Source: Rhopalosiphum padi
Lineage: Eukaryota; Arthropoda; Insecta; Hemiptera; Aphididae
Direction of reading: 5' to 3'
Assembly: GCF_020882245.1 (NCBI RefSeq)
Contig: NC_083599.1
Coordinates: 59,050,748-59,114,747 of the forward strand
DNA: 64,000 nt
The stretch's first letter is position 1. Every line of letters begins with the position of its first letter. Positions 37,835-49,852 of this stretch are shown one piece after another. The notes under the pieces were generated by a model that ran no database searches, had not been told where the DNA came from, and saw only the letters and a list, made by a program, of their open reading frames with translations. The position numbers and the translations under genes are program-made.

Positions 37835-38277
37835 CAGTTAAACCTCCATTAGCATCCCAAACATCCCAATGGCGGACGATTTTTGGGGACCAGGGACATT
37901 TTCACTACTTTTCAATAGGAAGACCTCCGAGTAGCGGACTTTCCGAATAACGGGCATTATTTTAATAGGGAGTTTAAAAAATAATTGTAAGTCCCCTAAT
38001 CTTTTTTTGAAAACAATACGTATTCACATTTGTATGTATTCTCATATTACTATTGAGATTGCACAGAGACGGTGTAATTTTAAAAAGACAAAGCTCACCC
38101 GCGATTTTTTCAAACAAATTAATTTACAATAAATACATATTATACATATATACCTACACACATAGTACATAATTATACAAATAAATTACAAAAATGTATC
38201 CCTCTGAATAACGGACACCTCCGAAAACAGACAAAATTTTGGTGACCGAGAGTGTCCGTTATTCAGAGGTTTCACTG
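37835..38277. mobile_element. pogo/Tigger-like MITE, 443 bp
   Basis: The left end is CAGTTAAACCTCCATTAGC and the right end, reversed, CAGTGAAACCTCTGAATAAC. Both are followed inside by CGGACA/GACCGAGAGT/ACCTCCGA-type blocks typical of Tigger terminal repeats (NACGGACACNCT...GGTGTCCG). There is no transposase inside. The expected TA duplication is seen on the left (TATA) but not clearly on the right. It lies within the frame of the broken MULE-like gene and is thus younger than that gene. Confidence 0.65.
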
Positions 38278-39255
38278 AAACCAGTACCTCTGTGGTCAGG
38301 TATAATGATTCATCAATTCATGTGTTTCAAAATGTGTTATGTCTTATGTTTAATATAATTCAGTCTTTAAAATACACCCTTATTGGCTCGCAAAATAATT
38401 TTTTTTTTTTTTAATAAATTACATTCAATATTTAAATTAAACTAATATCTATAAATCAAGTGATCATTTGTTATATAATATATATATTGCTTATACTGAA
38501 ATTAAAATGTTTATTGATTTGATCATTTATTATTTAATAATTTTGAACAACATGTAGGTGAATAATCAATTATTATTCATAAATTATTAAAGTTATTGTA
38601 TTTCATGTTTTTTTATAGATAAAATACTTAGAACTTAAAGTGCAAAAATTGTAATATAATACAACATTGATAGTAGTAACACAACAGTTAGAAATAAAAT
38701 GTACTATCACCTCTTGTAACAAAACAACTAATTGTCCAATACCTGTACAATATTATATTACACTACATATTACAAATGGTAATTTATATTCACTTGAGGA
38801 CACTATAAAACGAAGATTATTAACCGAAAATACCACATGCCATACAATCGATAAAAACGGGAAAACGTGTAAAGGAATAAAAACCATTCAATAAATTTTC
38901 TCATTAATGCATATTTTAATTTATCTCCTTAATTGGGAAGGTATTTTATAATCACTGTATATTTTTATAATATATTACTTGTAATTTCAATTTTTTAGTA
39001 CAAACATAATTCATTGATTCCAAAAATTGAAAAAGTTCGAAAAAACGCAACGAAATCTATGATAACATCTATAACGCATATACCTAGTATTACATGGCAT
39101 AAAATCTACTAAACTATCAACATATCAGGTAAATTATATAATTAAATCTAGTTATTATGAACTAAACTAATTAGTAATTGCCATATATTTATACATAATA
39201 CAAGTTTTTATTTCAACCATTCATTTTTAGGTTTGTTTGTTTTTTATCATTTATC
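38278..39255. other. AT-rich stretch with one coding-like fragment
   Basis: A frame at about 38667-38894 (+) reads CTITSCNKTTNCPIPVQYYI and later a cysteine pair, which looks like a remnant of a transposon-borne cysteine-rich domain. I do not recognise it with confidence. The rest is AT-rich and empty. Confidence 0.3.
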
Positions 39256-39535
39256 AGGGATGCGCATGCGACTGGCAGACGTGAGCCACATTTGGCCCGC
39301 GTATCATTTTTAGCTGGACCTGTGTATAAAATGTTAGGATTTTTCTGTGTTTTATTTTATTATAATATGTATATAAAATCGACACAATTTTTATTGTAAA
39401 ACGTAGATATGAATTTATATCTAGTATTGAACTATAAATGCCAATTGTAAATTGTATTGACTCTTTTTTTTGCTTTCTATGTTCTCTGGCCCGCTAGATT
39501 TTCACTTTAAAAAAACTGGCCCTCTAGTAGCATTG
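39256..39535. mobile_element. degenerate hAT-like non-autonomous element
   Basis: It starts CAGGGATGCGCATGCGACTG with GCCACATTTGGCCCGC nearby, and an inverted counterpart near the right side reads GGCCCGCTAG and GGCCCTCTAG. This is the style of hAT MITEs, where GGCCC blocks lie near a CAGGGNTG end. The right terminus is unclear. Confidence 0.4.
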
Positions 39536-40429
39536 ATTAATTAATATAATTAAATATGATTGTTAAATTATAATGAAATACCTACTATCAATAATCAATA
39601 TTTAGTATACCTTTAGTCTTTAGGAAAAGAAGCTTTGGAAATTAAACTTGGAATAAATTTATTTATTATATATGTTTTTTTTTAACGCCGCGCAATTAAT
39701 AATAGTTATGCTTCAAACAAAGTGTTGTTTGAAAAAAATTTACATTGTAATAACTGAGGGTTAATAATTATTTCAGACAAAAATATCTTTGATAATCATA
39801 AATAAATAGATCCAATAAGTAAATTATTTTTATATAAGGCCAATGATCTATATTACCTATGCGACGTACGATCACTACAATTATTAGAATCCGCGATAAA
39901 CGAAAAATTGTTTATTATTGTTTTCATTGACAACAATGAATTGGACCGGTGTGTAGACGGGAAGATGATGTAAGATAAAACACACGCACTAATGTTCATT
40001 TACTACGCACACAAGACACAAGTACACAGCAACAACGCTTAACAGAAAAAAAAAACAGAAATTGCCTACCTACAACTCCTTAATTACGGCCGGTACTCAA
40101 TCGCCTAAACTTTTTTTTTTAATTGTACTGTCAAAAAATGAAATAAAATTAAAATCTTTAATGTAGTTTTTCGATATAATTTTTTATTTAATCAATGAAA
40201 AGTTAGATAAATAAATAAGAATATTAATAAATAAATTAAATACAATTAATACAAATTCAATTTTGTAAATAAATAATAATAAAGTTGTCATAGATTAGTA
40301 ACTTTTGAAGACAAATTGACAATTGTAAAATAAAAAACTAAAGTATTATATTCTAGTTTATGTTATTATTTATGTGTTTTTAAATTAATTGTTCTGCAAT
40401 TTATTATTTTGTACTTACTTAATATTTTA

Positions 40430-41935
40430 GGTGAAAAGTAGTTGTATTTGATTACATTATTCAAAAAATGAGACCCTTCTTTTATTGTGAAAATACCAGT
40501 CATGGAATTATCTGGAATAACTGATTCATCATTGACATCATTATTTCCAAATCGAAGACTATTGGCTAATGACTTGAAAATAAAGTATTCAAAATATGTA
40601 AATATGATATATTTATAATAACTGATTTAATACAAAAACAGAGTTATATTTGTACAACAGCAGACATCTGGAGTACAAATAATAAAAGTTACATGGGTAT
40701 GACTTGACACTATATTGATAAAATCACATATAAACGTCATTCGTTATTTAGGATTCTAAAATTAAAAATTCAGTCTCTAATTCTGAACACAGCGATGGAG
40801 AATATCGAAAGAATTGTTCAATTTTTTGTAATCAAGATGTCCAAGAGCAAGAAAATGATAACAGTTATTGTTTACCTAAACATCATATTATTTGTGTATG
40901 TAGCTCATTCGTTGAACTTAACTATGCTACTACTGATATTTTTAAAATTGCAGATATAACCTATATCAGTTTAACTACAAAAACGGTTATCAAACTACAA
41001 GCATTCAGGAACTTATTAAGCAGAACTGCAGAAGTACTAAGGCATCTGATTAAGTAATAAGAACATGCATCTGTACATTTTCTATTCCAGTTATGACAAG
41101 GTGGAATTCAAAACATGATGGTAATAAAAAAGTTTTAGAACATAAGAAAAAATTAATGACATTTTAAATTTAAATAAATTTTCAAGTAATGAATGATTAT
41201 TACTAGAGGAGTATTATATGTATAGAAGAGCCATCAGCAAATTCTCTTGATAAACTACAAGGAGAAAAACATAATTATTTAGGTTATGTTACGTCAACAA
41301 TCAACATTAATAGTATTAATAAATAAACTAATACAATCAACCAATTTAAAGCATTGCAGACTATTATGCATAGCATTGATAAATTAAAAAAAAAAAATTA
41401 AATTATGTATTTAATTTTAATCTTAATCTTAATGATCCAAAAATAAGATATTTTATTGCATCTATAAGTCACGCTAAGTTTATGTTAAAAAACATATTTT
41501 TAAATTAATGTGAGACTATTATGTAGGTACCAAAATTTAAAATAAATTACCTGAGTACACTTACAATGAAAACATGATAGTGATGGATTCTTCAATAGTT
41601 TATCTGAACATTCTAAATCTACGATAAATTTGCCTACACAAACTCAAGACTATGATTCAACTGATCATAATATAAGTTTCAAATGCTGCTAGTGTTCAAG
41701 CATAAATATTTTTAAATTCAGAGAAAAAGAACTGGTATTCCGATTATTAAGTAAGTTTCTTTAAAGTTTATTACAACATTACCATCATCAGCTCTAGTTG
41801 AACAGTTATTTAGTAGGTCCATACGAGTCATACAATATTGAATATACTGCAGGTTTTAACACCAAGGTATAACCGATTATAAGACAACACATTTGAAGTG
41901 CATTTATGTTGCAGATCTCAAAACATGAAATTTTT
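40430..41935 (+). pseudogene. decayed hAT transposase
   Basis: Fragments of a hAT transposase appear in order on the + strand, in shifting frames with many stops. They are CTTADIWSTNNKSYMGM (about 40655-40705), TRWNSKHD (about 41100), EPSANSLDKLQGEKHNYLGY (about 41225-41290) and the C-terminal dimerisation motif LPSSALVEQLFSRS (about 41785-41835). Each matches a known landmark of the family: TADxWTS, TRWNS, A..LQGE..YLG and PxSSAxxERxFS. The gene cannot be functional. The termini were not found; the short GGCCC element at 39256 may or may not be related. Confidence 0.75.
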
Positions 41936-43410
41936 TGGTATAATTTTATATTTATTTTATTTATTAATAAACTAATTGTGAATTAGAACTACTGAATCAG
42001 TATTTACATTAATCATATTAATATTAAATATGATTATTATATAATACATATGATATTATGCTGTATATTTTAAAAGAAATGACTATTGAGTGCCATAAAC
42101 AAATATAAAAAAAAATTATTCGATGATTTTGTACATAATTCAATTAAAAGAGTTTTGTTATTACTTATTACTATTAAAGTATTTAATTATAAATAGTTGT
42201 TATATTTTTTTTATAAAGTACCTACAGTGAATAAAGAATTATTATATTTATTTATTTATTCAATTCAATGATCAATTTTATTTATTTTTTCAATTTAAAA
42301 GATAATAATATAGTTAATAAATGAGCAAATAATCGGATCAATTTAATTTTTGGATTTTAATTAAAAGCAAATGTTAAATTAGATTTAATTGTAAATTTAG
42401 TTATTATGAATAATGATCTTTAAGTATAATATGTGTGTATAATAATTATTAATTGATTTATAAATAGAATATTAAAATTGATATAACTAAATATATTAAT
42501 TAAAATATGTCATTTTTAATAATCAGTAGATAGTTTTAAACTTTATTTAAATAATTAGCAGATTTGGAACCCGAATTGGAAACAATTGCACTAAATTCAT
42601 AAGACCTAAAACCTGTTATCGGCTATTTTTCATTTTAATATTTAATTATGATTTATTTAAGTATTTGAATATTTTCGAATATAGGTTGAACTAATTTATC
42701 CATTTTTTATCATTTTTATGACTTTTATTATGTTTTCTTGAAATGTATTTTGTTCTATTAAAAGAAATAATACTATTATATTATCTACATATTAATATCA
42801 GTACTAAATATGTATTATTAAATATTGATACCAATGATACCACTACCACAAATGTCATGATCATTTCCTTGTCTCGAATCTCTTAACTCTGAATCTCAAT
42901 TCCTAAATGCTCATAATATGTATAAAAAAATTAAATTAACATTAATAAGTTATCATGGAATATTATACTCTGATTTAGATTACGGTTAATAAAATGAATT
43001 CATAAAATCACAAAAATATACACCTAGGTGTAAAAAGGACGCATAAACAAAAACAGTTTTGAAGCAAGTGGTGACTATAATAATAATAATAATAATTAAA
43101 TGTTAATTACAAGACATTGTTGTGCTATTTATCGACATTTTGTTAATAAAATAAATTTTTAAATTTAATGTTCAATTTATAAAACATGAAATATAGTTAA
43201 TCAATTTTGACACGTAAAGAAAATTCGTAGGTATTATACATAGGTATTGAAATAGTTTAACAGTAAATCGCTATGCTTTTCGAACATATTAGATTAGGTC
43301 GAGTGAGTTGTAGGTGTATGATGACGTGTAGTTGCCGGTGTGGTTTATAGACGATGAAAAATATCAGACGATTGTGTAACTCTGTAGTGTCCGTTTCATG
43401 AAAGTTATCT
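41936..43410. other. AT-rich intergenic, nothing recognised
   Basis: Very AT-rich with short TAA/ATA runs (about 43078-43097). No coding frame or element ends are seen. Confidence 0.5.
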
Positions 43411-43545
43411 ACTCCAGTAGGTAGTGTTGTTTGAATCTATAGTATGGTTGCTGGGGTTGTATGTGCAATTTCGAGAACAGGTCGTCGAATCCACAGTGGT
43501 CGCAGAGTATAATGTGTAGGTTGCTCTTTTACTGGACTATATTCT

Positions 43546-44016
43546 CTAGAGTTTATGTTTAACCGCTATGTTAGTGACATTTATTTTTATGAGAAAACAA
43601 ACGTTTCGTGTAATGTAATATAAAACCGTTGAATTTTTGCACAAGCAAACCTCATCGTTGGCACGTTTCTCGCCCAACTGTTCGCAACTAGTACTCAAGA
43701 AAGAACTTATAAAATCAGTTATCCGTTTGACCAGACTTGCAATTATCGAGTTGATGTAGCTTGAAACTTTACTTTGCTTTTCTTTGTGGTGTGTTTGACG
43801 AATTTTTAGTTTAACAGTTTCGTCAATTTTTGATGTGTTTGTAACAATCACGGTATCGGGATGACGTGATTTCGTTTTCAATGAACCGTCATTATTCGTT
43901 TCGTTATCGAAGTGTATGACATAGTTAAAATCTTTTTTTTTATTCTCGACCGCTCTTGTCGCCTGATTGAATATAACCCACGTCGCCAATACGATCCACA
44001 ATGGACCCGAAAACAT
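43546..44016 (-). CDS. candidate secreted protein of unknown family, 156 aa
   Basis: The first ATG (44016) opens MFSGPLWIVLATWVIFNQAT, a typical signal peptide with likely cleavage around residue 23-24 (after RA). The mature part is basic and polar (VENKKKDF, KTKSRHPDTVIVTN), with a predicted helix-like stretch (SSYINSIIASLVKRITDFIS). Cysteines occur in SCEQLGEKRANDEVCLCK, and the chain ends near VKHKL. I do not recognise a domain. On the 5' side the sequence shows a CAG acceptor at 44022-44023 just before the ATG. About 925 bp upstream lie a donor (CAG|GTGTGT at 44944) and a TATA box at 45012-45017, which would give a spliced 5' UTR. A further 3' exon near 43410-43530 is possible, because CpG-containing open frames continue there. 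It is unlike its AT-rich surroundings. Aphid salivary or bacteriocyte secreted proteins often look like this; that role is speculation. Confidence 0.5.
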   Translation of the reverse strand: MFSGPLWIVLATWVIFNQATRAVENKKKDFNYVIHFDNETNNDGSLKTKSRHPDTVIVTNTSKIDETVKLKIRQTHHKEKQSKVSSYINSIIASLVKRITDFISSFLSTSCEQLGEKRANDEVCLCKNSTVLYYITRNVCFLIKINVTNIAVKHKL

Positions 44017-44944
44017 TTTAACTGTTTCAATACATGTGTCCAATACATAAAAACAAAAATAATGACATGAGTGTAATGCCTCTTACGTTTAATTTAATTA
44101 ATTATTATTAAATTCAGTTTATTATGTAAACGATTTTCTGAAATTGAAAATACTAAGTCACTGAGGTACCCAGACTTATCTAAAGTCATATTGTTCATGA
44201 CTTGAAATGAGTTTTCATTTTTAAAAGAAATTTGAATATTTGTATAATTAATTTTTACACTCTGACACGGTCACAGTAATAATTGACAATATTAGCATTT
44301 TTTTCAATAACTATGAAAAGTATAGTTTGTTAGAAACGAAATAAAATTGTATAACTGAAATTCAATAAATGAAAAACAATGCCGAGTAATCCTAATTATA
44401 TTGTGTATTATTATCTGACTAACATAGAGATTCATCTGAAATTTTTTAGAGAGCCTTCGAAATTCTTCTAAAATGGGACCTGAAATAAATAATGGTTCCG
44501 TTGTCCTCGCCCGCTCTGAATGATAGTTATCAATGTTATCATTTATCAATACTATCGTTTGATGTGTATTGTGTATACCTAATTATGTACTTATTATACT
44601 TATATTATTTTCCTTCATCACCTAATTTATTGTTTAAATGGTTGTTATTTTACAAGTTATTAAATTACAATACAAATAATTACCAATGCAATATTTTTAA
44701 AACAAAACATTTAAAATTAATCTCATAAATTATAATAAATAAACAATAATATCGTCACACTATATTGTTACCGATCAATAAACGACGACGACTTTTTGCG
44801 TCTATAATAGACGATAGTTTACCTGTATGCTATTATTTTTAGTTGGCAATCCTAGTAGATTACTTTAGGTAGTAATATTGTATTTTAATTAGCTTAAAAC
44901 AGTTAATTATACAAAGTAAATTCAAATATTAAATGAGTACACAC

Positions 44945-45019
44945 CTGATTGTCCGATGTCAGTCGTTCATAGATATAAAGGAAACTACCTAACTTGTAAA
45001 TAGACACAGCCTTTATATA
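44945..45019 (-). promoter_or_regulatory. candidate TATA promoter and 5'-UTR exon of the secreted-protein gene
   Basis: On the - strand CTATATAAAG (45020-45011) is a consensus TATA box. About 30 bases downstream a start near 44985 would give a short leader of about 41 bases ending ACAATCAG|GTGTGT. The leader holds one mini-frame (ATG AAC GAC TGA). Joining this donor to the acceptor at 44022 puts the ATG of the 156-residue frame a few bases after the splice. All of this is read from sequence; usage is inferred. Confidence 0.4.
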
Positions 45020-45793
45020 GGTAGGTACATTTTCATATCGCTGTATACGGAGAGTTTTTATTGTATTTTTATCATAAAACCCGTTTTAATGATATCGTAT
45101 AACTCGACTAATATAACGTTTATTTTGTGTAAAAAAAACTACGATTACAATCATAAGTAATAATACGATAGTTAATGATATTATTAAACTATGGTGCAGG
45201 TAATACACATTTACGAGACGTCACATAAGTATTCATAAATAATTTTTAAAAAAGCATTTCCAGCAGTCGTGAACCGCGTGGTCGTTAATCCTAGTTAGAA
45301 ATTAATTTGTTTATGCACAATAAAAGAGACACTTCGTTTTTAATCATTTGAACATTTGATGTCGCTATAATATGAAACAAGTTAACTAAAACCCGCCGTC
45401 ATTTGTATGTTTTTTTAAACTGGAGTAATTACCGTATATAAGTCTTATTATTGACTGTCTATAAGACTAGAAATATTATCTTTTTTTCGTTTTAGAATAA
45501 AAATAACCTCAACACTAGAAACTCTTTGCCATTTTCCCTGATTTCCTTAAACGAAAATTAAAATACGTATGAATAAAAAAATAAATATAGAACAAAGACA
45601 TGATTTTATGATTTTAAACAAGATTACCTATTCACAATTTTCAATAGGAAAATAATGTCAGTACATTTACACACGCGAATTGATTAAATAACTAGTATGA
45701 CATTGTTAAAATAATACCTATTTATATTAAATAAAACAAATAAAATTAGTAGTATAATTATTATAGCAATGTAGCATAGACCTTCTACTATAG

Positions 45794-46076
45794 CAGTGGT
45801 CTTAAACCAGTGGGTCAGCTTTAAAATTGGGACGCGATAAGTCTTATTTTAAAAATAAAAATTTAATTTATAAAATTATACAAGGTAAAAATAATTTTTT
45901 TATTTACTTAGAAAATTAATAAATGAAAATACCTACTAAAATGTAATTTATATTTATTCAGTTTTAATAGTACTACTGCGAAGCACTAAGCAATTTTAGC
46001 TTTTTTATAAAGCTTACGTGGTTCGCAAAAATTGTAGGCCTGTGGGTCACGAGTCCAAAAAGGTTGAAGACCACTG
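45794..46076. mobile_element. hAT-type MITE with perfect 8-bp target duplication
   Basis: The inverted ends are CAGTGGTCTTAAACC and CAGTGGTCTTCAACC, and GTGGGTC is mirrored inside both. It is 283 bp long and flanked by TACTATAG at 45786-45793 and again at 46077-46084. The 8-bp duplication and CAG ends are diagnostic of hAT. There is no coding capacity. The intact duplication suggests a fairly recent insertion. Confidence 0.9.
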
Positions 46077-46084
46077 TACTATAG

Positions 46085-47621
46085 TATAAGTTCTATGCAT
46101 CTTTCTCGTAACCAATGTTTATACAAATTATTATAATTTATTAATTTATTATTTTGTCACCACTCATCATACTAGATTCATGTTTTTTTTATAATATTTA
46201 AAATACTTCCATACCAAATTAAATAATAATAATAATACATTTCTATGCATTGTAGTAACAATCATGACTAAATAATATATTTAGCCATGGTAACAATAAT
46301 AATTAAAATAGTGATAACCCAATAACATAACATATAATAGTTATATGATACCTAACTCAAAAATTTATAATCATATTATATAGTGTTGTATAGATTTTAT
46401 TGAAGTGATATTTATTTGAAACATTCAAACATATCATATAGTTTGTCATAGACAATTTATCAATTATTTGGATCTTTTTAAAAAACTGGATTTTATTGTG
46501 TTAGTTAACGGGATTAGGACATAAACTGCTAGTGTTTGATAACATTTTTTAGTTAAAATCTGCTTAAAAATGTCTACATTTATTAAAGATTTTTTTAATT
46601 GTTAGTAGTGTCACAGATATGACATTTAGGAATCGAGAGGGTCATTTTAACCTATTAATCTATCAAAATTCCATATATCTTGCTGATATTCGTAATTTTG
46701 GTTCGATTTCTTTGATTTGAAATATTAGTCCAATTTAATCCAAATTGTATTGCTAAAATATGATTTATTAGATTCATTTTTAGCAAATGATCAATTATTT
46801 ATTGTTAGAATATTTTTTACATATATTATAGTGAAAAACTAAAATGTTTATTTATTTAAATTACCTATTATCACTAAAACATAATACATAACATGATTAA
46901 TGTCTATTGAATATTGGCCATATACATTTTCGAAATACAGTAGTCAGTAATTTTATGATCTAAATTTATATAAATTTTTAAAAGTTCCTGTTAACTAAAT
47001 GCCTTTCTAGAGGTAGAACTTCCTAAGTGATCACTTTTGACCTCCATATCAGATAAGTATCAAGATCTTAAATCATGACAACTATTTGTTCAAATATATA
47101 AATTATAAAAAATATATAATTTACCTATCTTTAAATCGCCATTAAAAATTTGTAACATACATTTCATAGTTAATTTTTTTATTTGTAAGTTAAATTAATT
47201 GATACAATTAAAATGTTATTAATACATAATATTGCACCTGCACAGGTAAATAAATTATCATTAAATTCTAGTATTATGCATTTGTACCCATCAACTATAG
47301 TTAAATAGTATGTTTAATTACTTCACATCATATAAACACATTGTTCTTATTTGTCCTTGATGATTACACTTTTATGTAGTATAATATGTTTTATGATTAT
47401 TTAATGTATTTGTTTTCTATATTTTGGGTTCCTGTCTATATTTTGAAAAATAAATAAATGGATAAAATCGTAATGACCAAGAAATATGGAAACCATGCAT
47501 TTTGAAGGAAAAAAACAAAACAAAACTTTATTCTATTCCTGATTCATAACTATACAATGTTTCTTTAAAAATTATTAAAATTATTTTTATAATTATAATT
47601 CATGCAGTAAAATTATTTGAG
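46085..47621. other. AT-rich intergenic, nothing recognised
   Basis: No coding frame of note, no element ends, and only short AT repeats. Confidence 0.5.
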
Positions 47622-48299
47622 CACGATACGATTGCGCGCGGTCCTTATCGGTGGTACCTTTTTAGGCATACGATTGCGTGCGCTATATTATTTTTACTTT
47701 TAAGCAACGTTGCCAAATATTTAAGTTTATGGTAAATCGATTTACCATTTTCAAAATAAAAATAAAAACAAAATCGAAGGATGAATTACAAAAAATTGAA
47801 AACTTGAAAATTGAACACAAACATTATATAAATAATAAAACACCAGAAAATTTACTTAAGCATTTGGTCATAGTTAGAAATAATTTTCGGGGCTTTCAAA
47901 TTTAATTTAAATATTATATTAAATGTGATTTGTCCACTTTTTTGAATTATTAACTTTTTTATTTTGTATTATTTACGTAAATTCAACGAAATATTTTTAA
48001 CGATAATTTTTTTTAAATAATAATTTATTTCTTTTATGACGGTATGATAATATTTTTAATAATATTATATCATTCTTAGTTTCTAAATAAATATATTTGT
48101 ATCTGTATTTAAATATTAAAAATAATTATGATATAACTTAATATTTGTTAAATAAAAAATTTGGCAACGTCGCACCCAATTTCACGCGCAATCGTACGCC
48201 TTTGAATAGTTAAAATAATCATGTTCTTTGTTATTCTGGCACTGCGCGCAATCGTATACCTACCTAAAAAGGTATAACGCGCTCGATCGTACTCTGCCG
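47622..48299. repeat. inverted-repeat element with repeated CGATTGCGCGC motif
   Basis: The arms of about 100-130 bp carry ACCTTTTTAGG, TACGATTGCGCGC (twice per side) and CAACGTTGCCAAAT in mirrored order. The left arm is 47622-about 47730 and the right arm about 48165-48299. They are CpG-rich inside an AT-rich setting. The centre holds a 75-codon frame (about 47678-47905) with a basic stretch (KIKTKSKDELQKIENLKIEH) that may be an eroded transposase piece. The family is not identified. Confidence 0.7.
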
Positions 48300-48418
48300 A
48301 AATATTGCAATTCATTTATTCATATTTCTATTCCTATTCCTATGAGATAAATATGTTTATAACATAACATTTTATTTATTAATATTATTTATTTATTTCT
48401 AATTCCAACATTTGACCA

Positions 48419-48440
48419 ATATATATATATATATATATAT
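48419..48440. repeat. (AT)n microsatellite
   Basis: 22 bases of alternating AT, just right of the CGATTGCGCGC inverted-repeat element. Confidence 0.95.
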
Positions 48441-49004
48441 TATATTATTTGTCGGCATAGATGTTTGTAAATTGCAATAAATAATAGAACATATTTTGTT
48501 CTGATAGTCTTTATTAAAATATAGCTTGAGAATATTGTGGAGTTAAAGATGCTATTGAGAAATTAGTTAATTTGTATTATCAACTATTATTTATTTTTCA
48601 GACCCGACGGTAAAAAGAAAGCATATGTACAATATTAGCACGGAATTATGATACATTAAATGTTACGAACAAAATTGGTATCATATACTTGATTGTTTCG
48701 TATTTACTTTTATTTTATTAATAAAATAAAATTATAAAATCCAAATCTGTATTCCTTTTTTTTTGCATCTCGCTACAATGTTGCTGGGTTACAGGTTTTA
48801 ATATTATTAAAAAATTATTTGGTTCCATAGCAACTTACTAGTAATATATAATATTATATTTATAAAGCGAATAGTCTGTCCTAAACTAACATTTTGTGGT
48901 TTAGCCAAGTGATCATGATCGCGACATATATTTTTATTAAGCGTCGGTAATTATTTCATCCGCACGGTTTCATCGACTGTCGAACGTATTATAATATAAG
49001 AAAA

Positions 49005-49852
49005 ATGATGAAGAGAACAATGCCCATCGTCTTGTTTATATGGTAGTGTCATGGCTCGTGGTATATTAGTTATCCGTCTTCGTTCTCGAGGGGTCGTCGG
49101 TGACCGTAGAGAAGATTACGAAGAAATTTACGAACCGCACAAGATCGAAATGGACGACAAACACGTAAACGTATATCACAGGTCTCAGTGTCCCTGCAAG
49201 TCCGGCGGCTGTGCAGGTGGTACTGGAATATTCAACGTGGTCTACGTGTGTTTTTTATTTAATTTTTTTGAATTTCGTAATTAATGATCAACTTTATCGG
49301 ACTAAATGTGTGCCTATGACACTCACAAAGAATGTGGCTTTCTATTGGTAAAAAAATGTTCAAAATCGGTTCGGTAGACCCAGAGATCGCCACTAAGTAC
49401 CTACAGCAATTTATAAGTAAAATATATTGTTCGGAAACGCTCAGAAATTTAACGTTCAACGACGTCCGTGTTCCTAGTTACAATCATCACTCTCACCGTG
49501 CGCATCAGACTCCACCGCCGTCGCAAACAGTCGCCATCACTGGTAAACGCATTTTCGATTTTTCTGGTATAACGGCCGTTTCTATTGCCCGCTTGTCACC
49601 ACTAGCCATTGAGTCATTGCTAAACGCACCTTCCACTTTTTCTGGTATTATTACGGACGTTGTTTGCTCCTCACTGCCAGCCATTGAGTCGTCTCCGATG
49701 GACAACGGATGCAACAACAGATCATTCATCAAGCTTTGTACATTATCATTATCGAAAGCTCTCAGTTCTTCTACGAATTCATCGATATCTATATTTTGTG
49801 ATGCTGTTGTAACGATATTTATTGTTGTACTATGATTGAAATTTGTTTCCAA
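49005..49852. other. coding-like block of unknown identity, both strands open
   Basis: This GC-richer island stands out in AT-rich DNA. On + it starts MMKRTMPIVLFI, signal-peptide-like, with a one-base slip before a frame reading DRREDYEEIYEPHKIEMDDK and CPCKSGGCAGG. A second + frame (49332-49835) reads DPEIATKYLQQF and NLTFNDVRVPSYNHH. On - (49852-49505) an acidic 115-residue frame starts with ATG and reads METNFNHSTT, IDIDEFVEELRAFDND, then two degenerate copies of a unit containing DSMA...IPEK. Both strands cannot be coding over 49505-49835. I cannot choose firmly; it may be a decayed gene or a multi-exon one. Confidence 0.35.
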
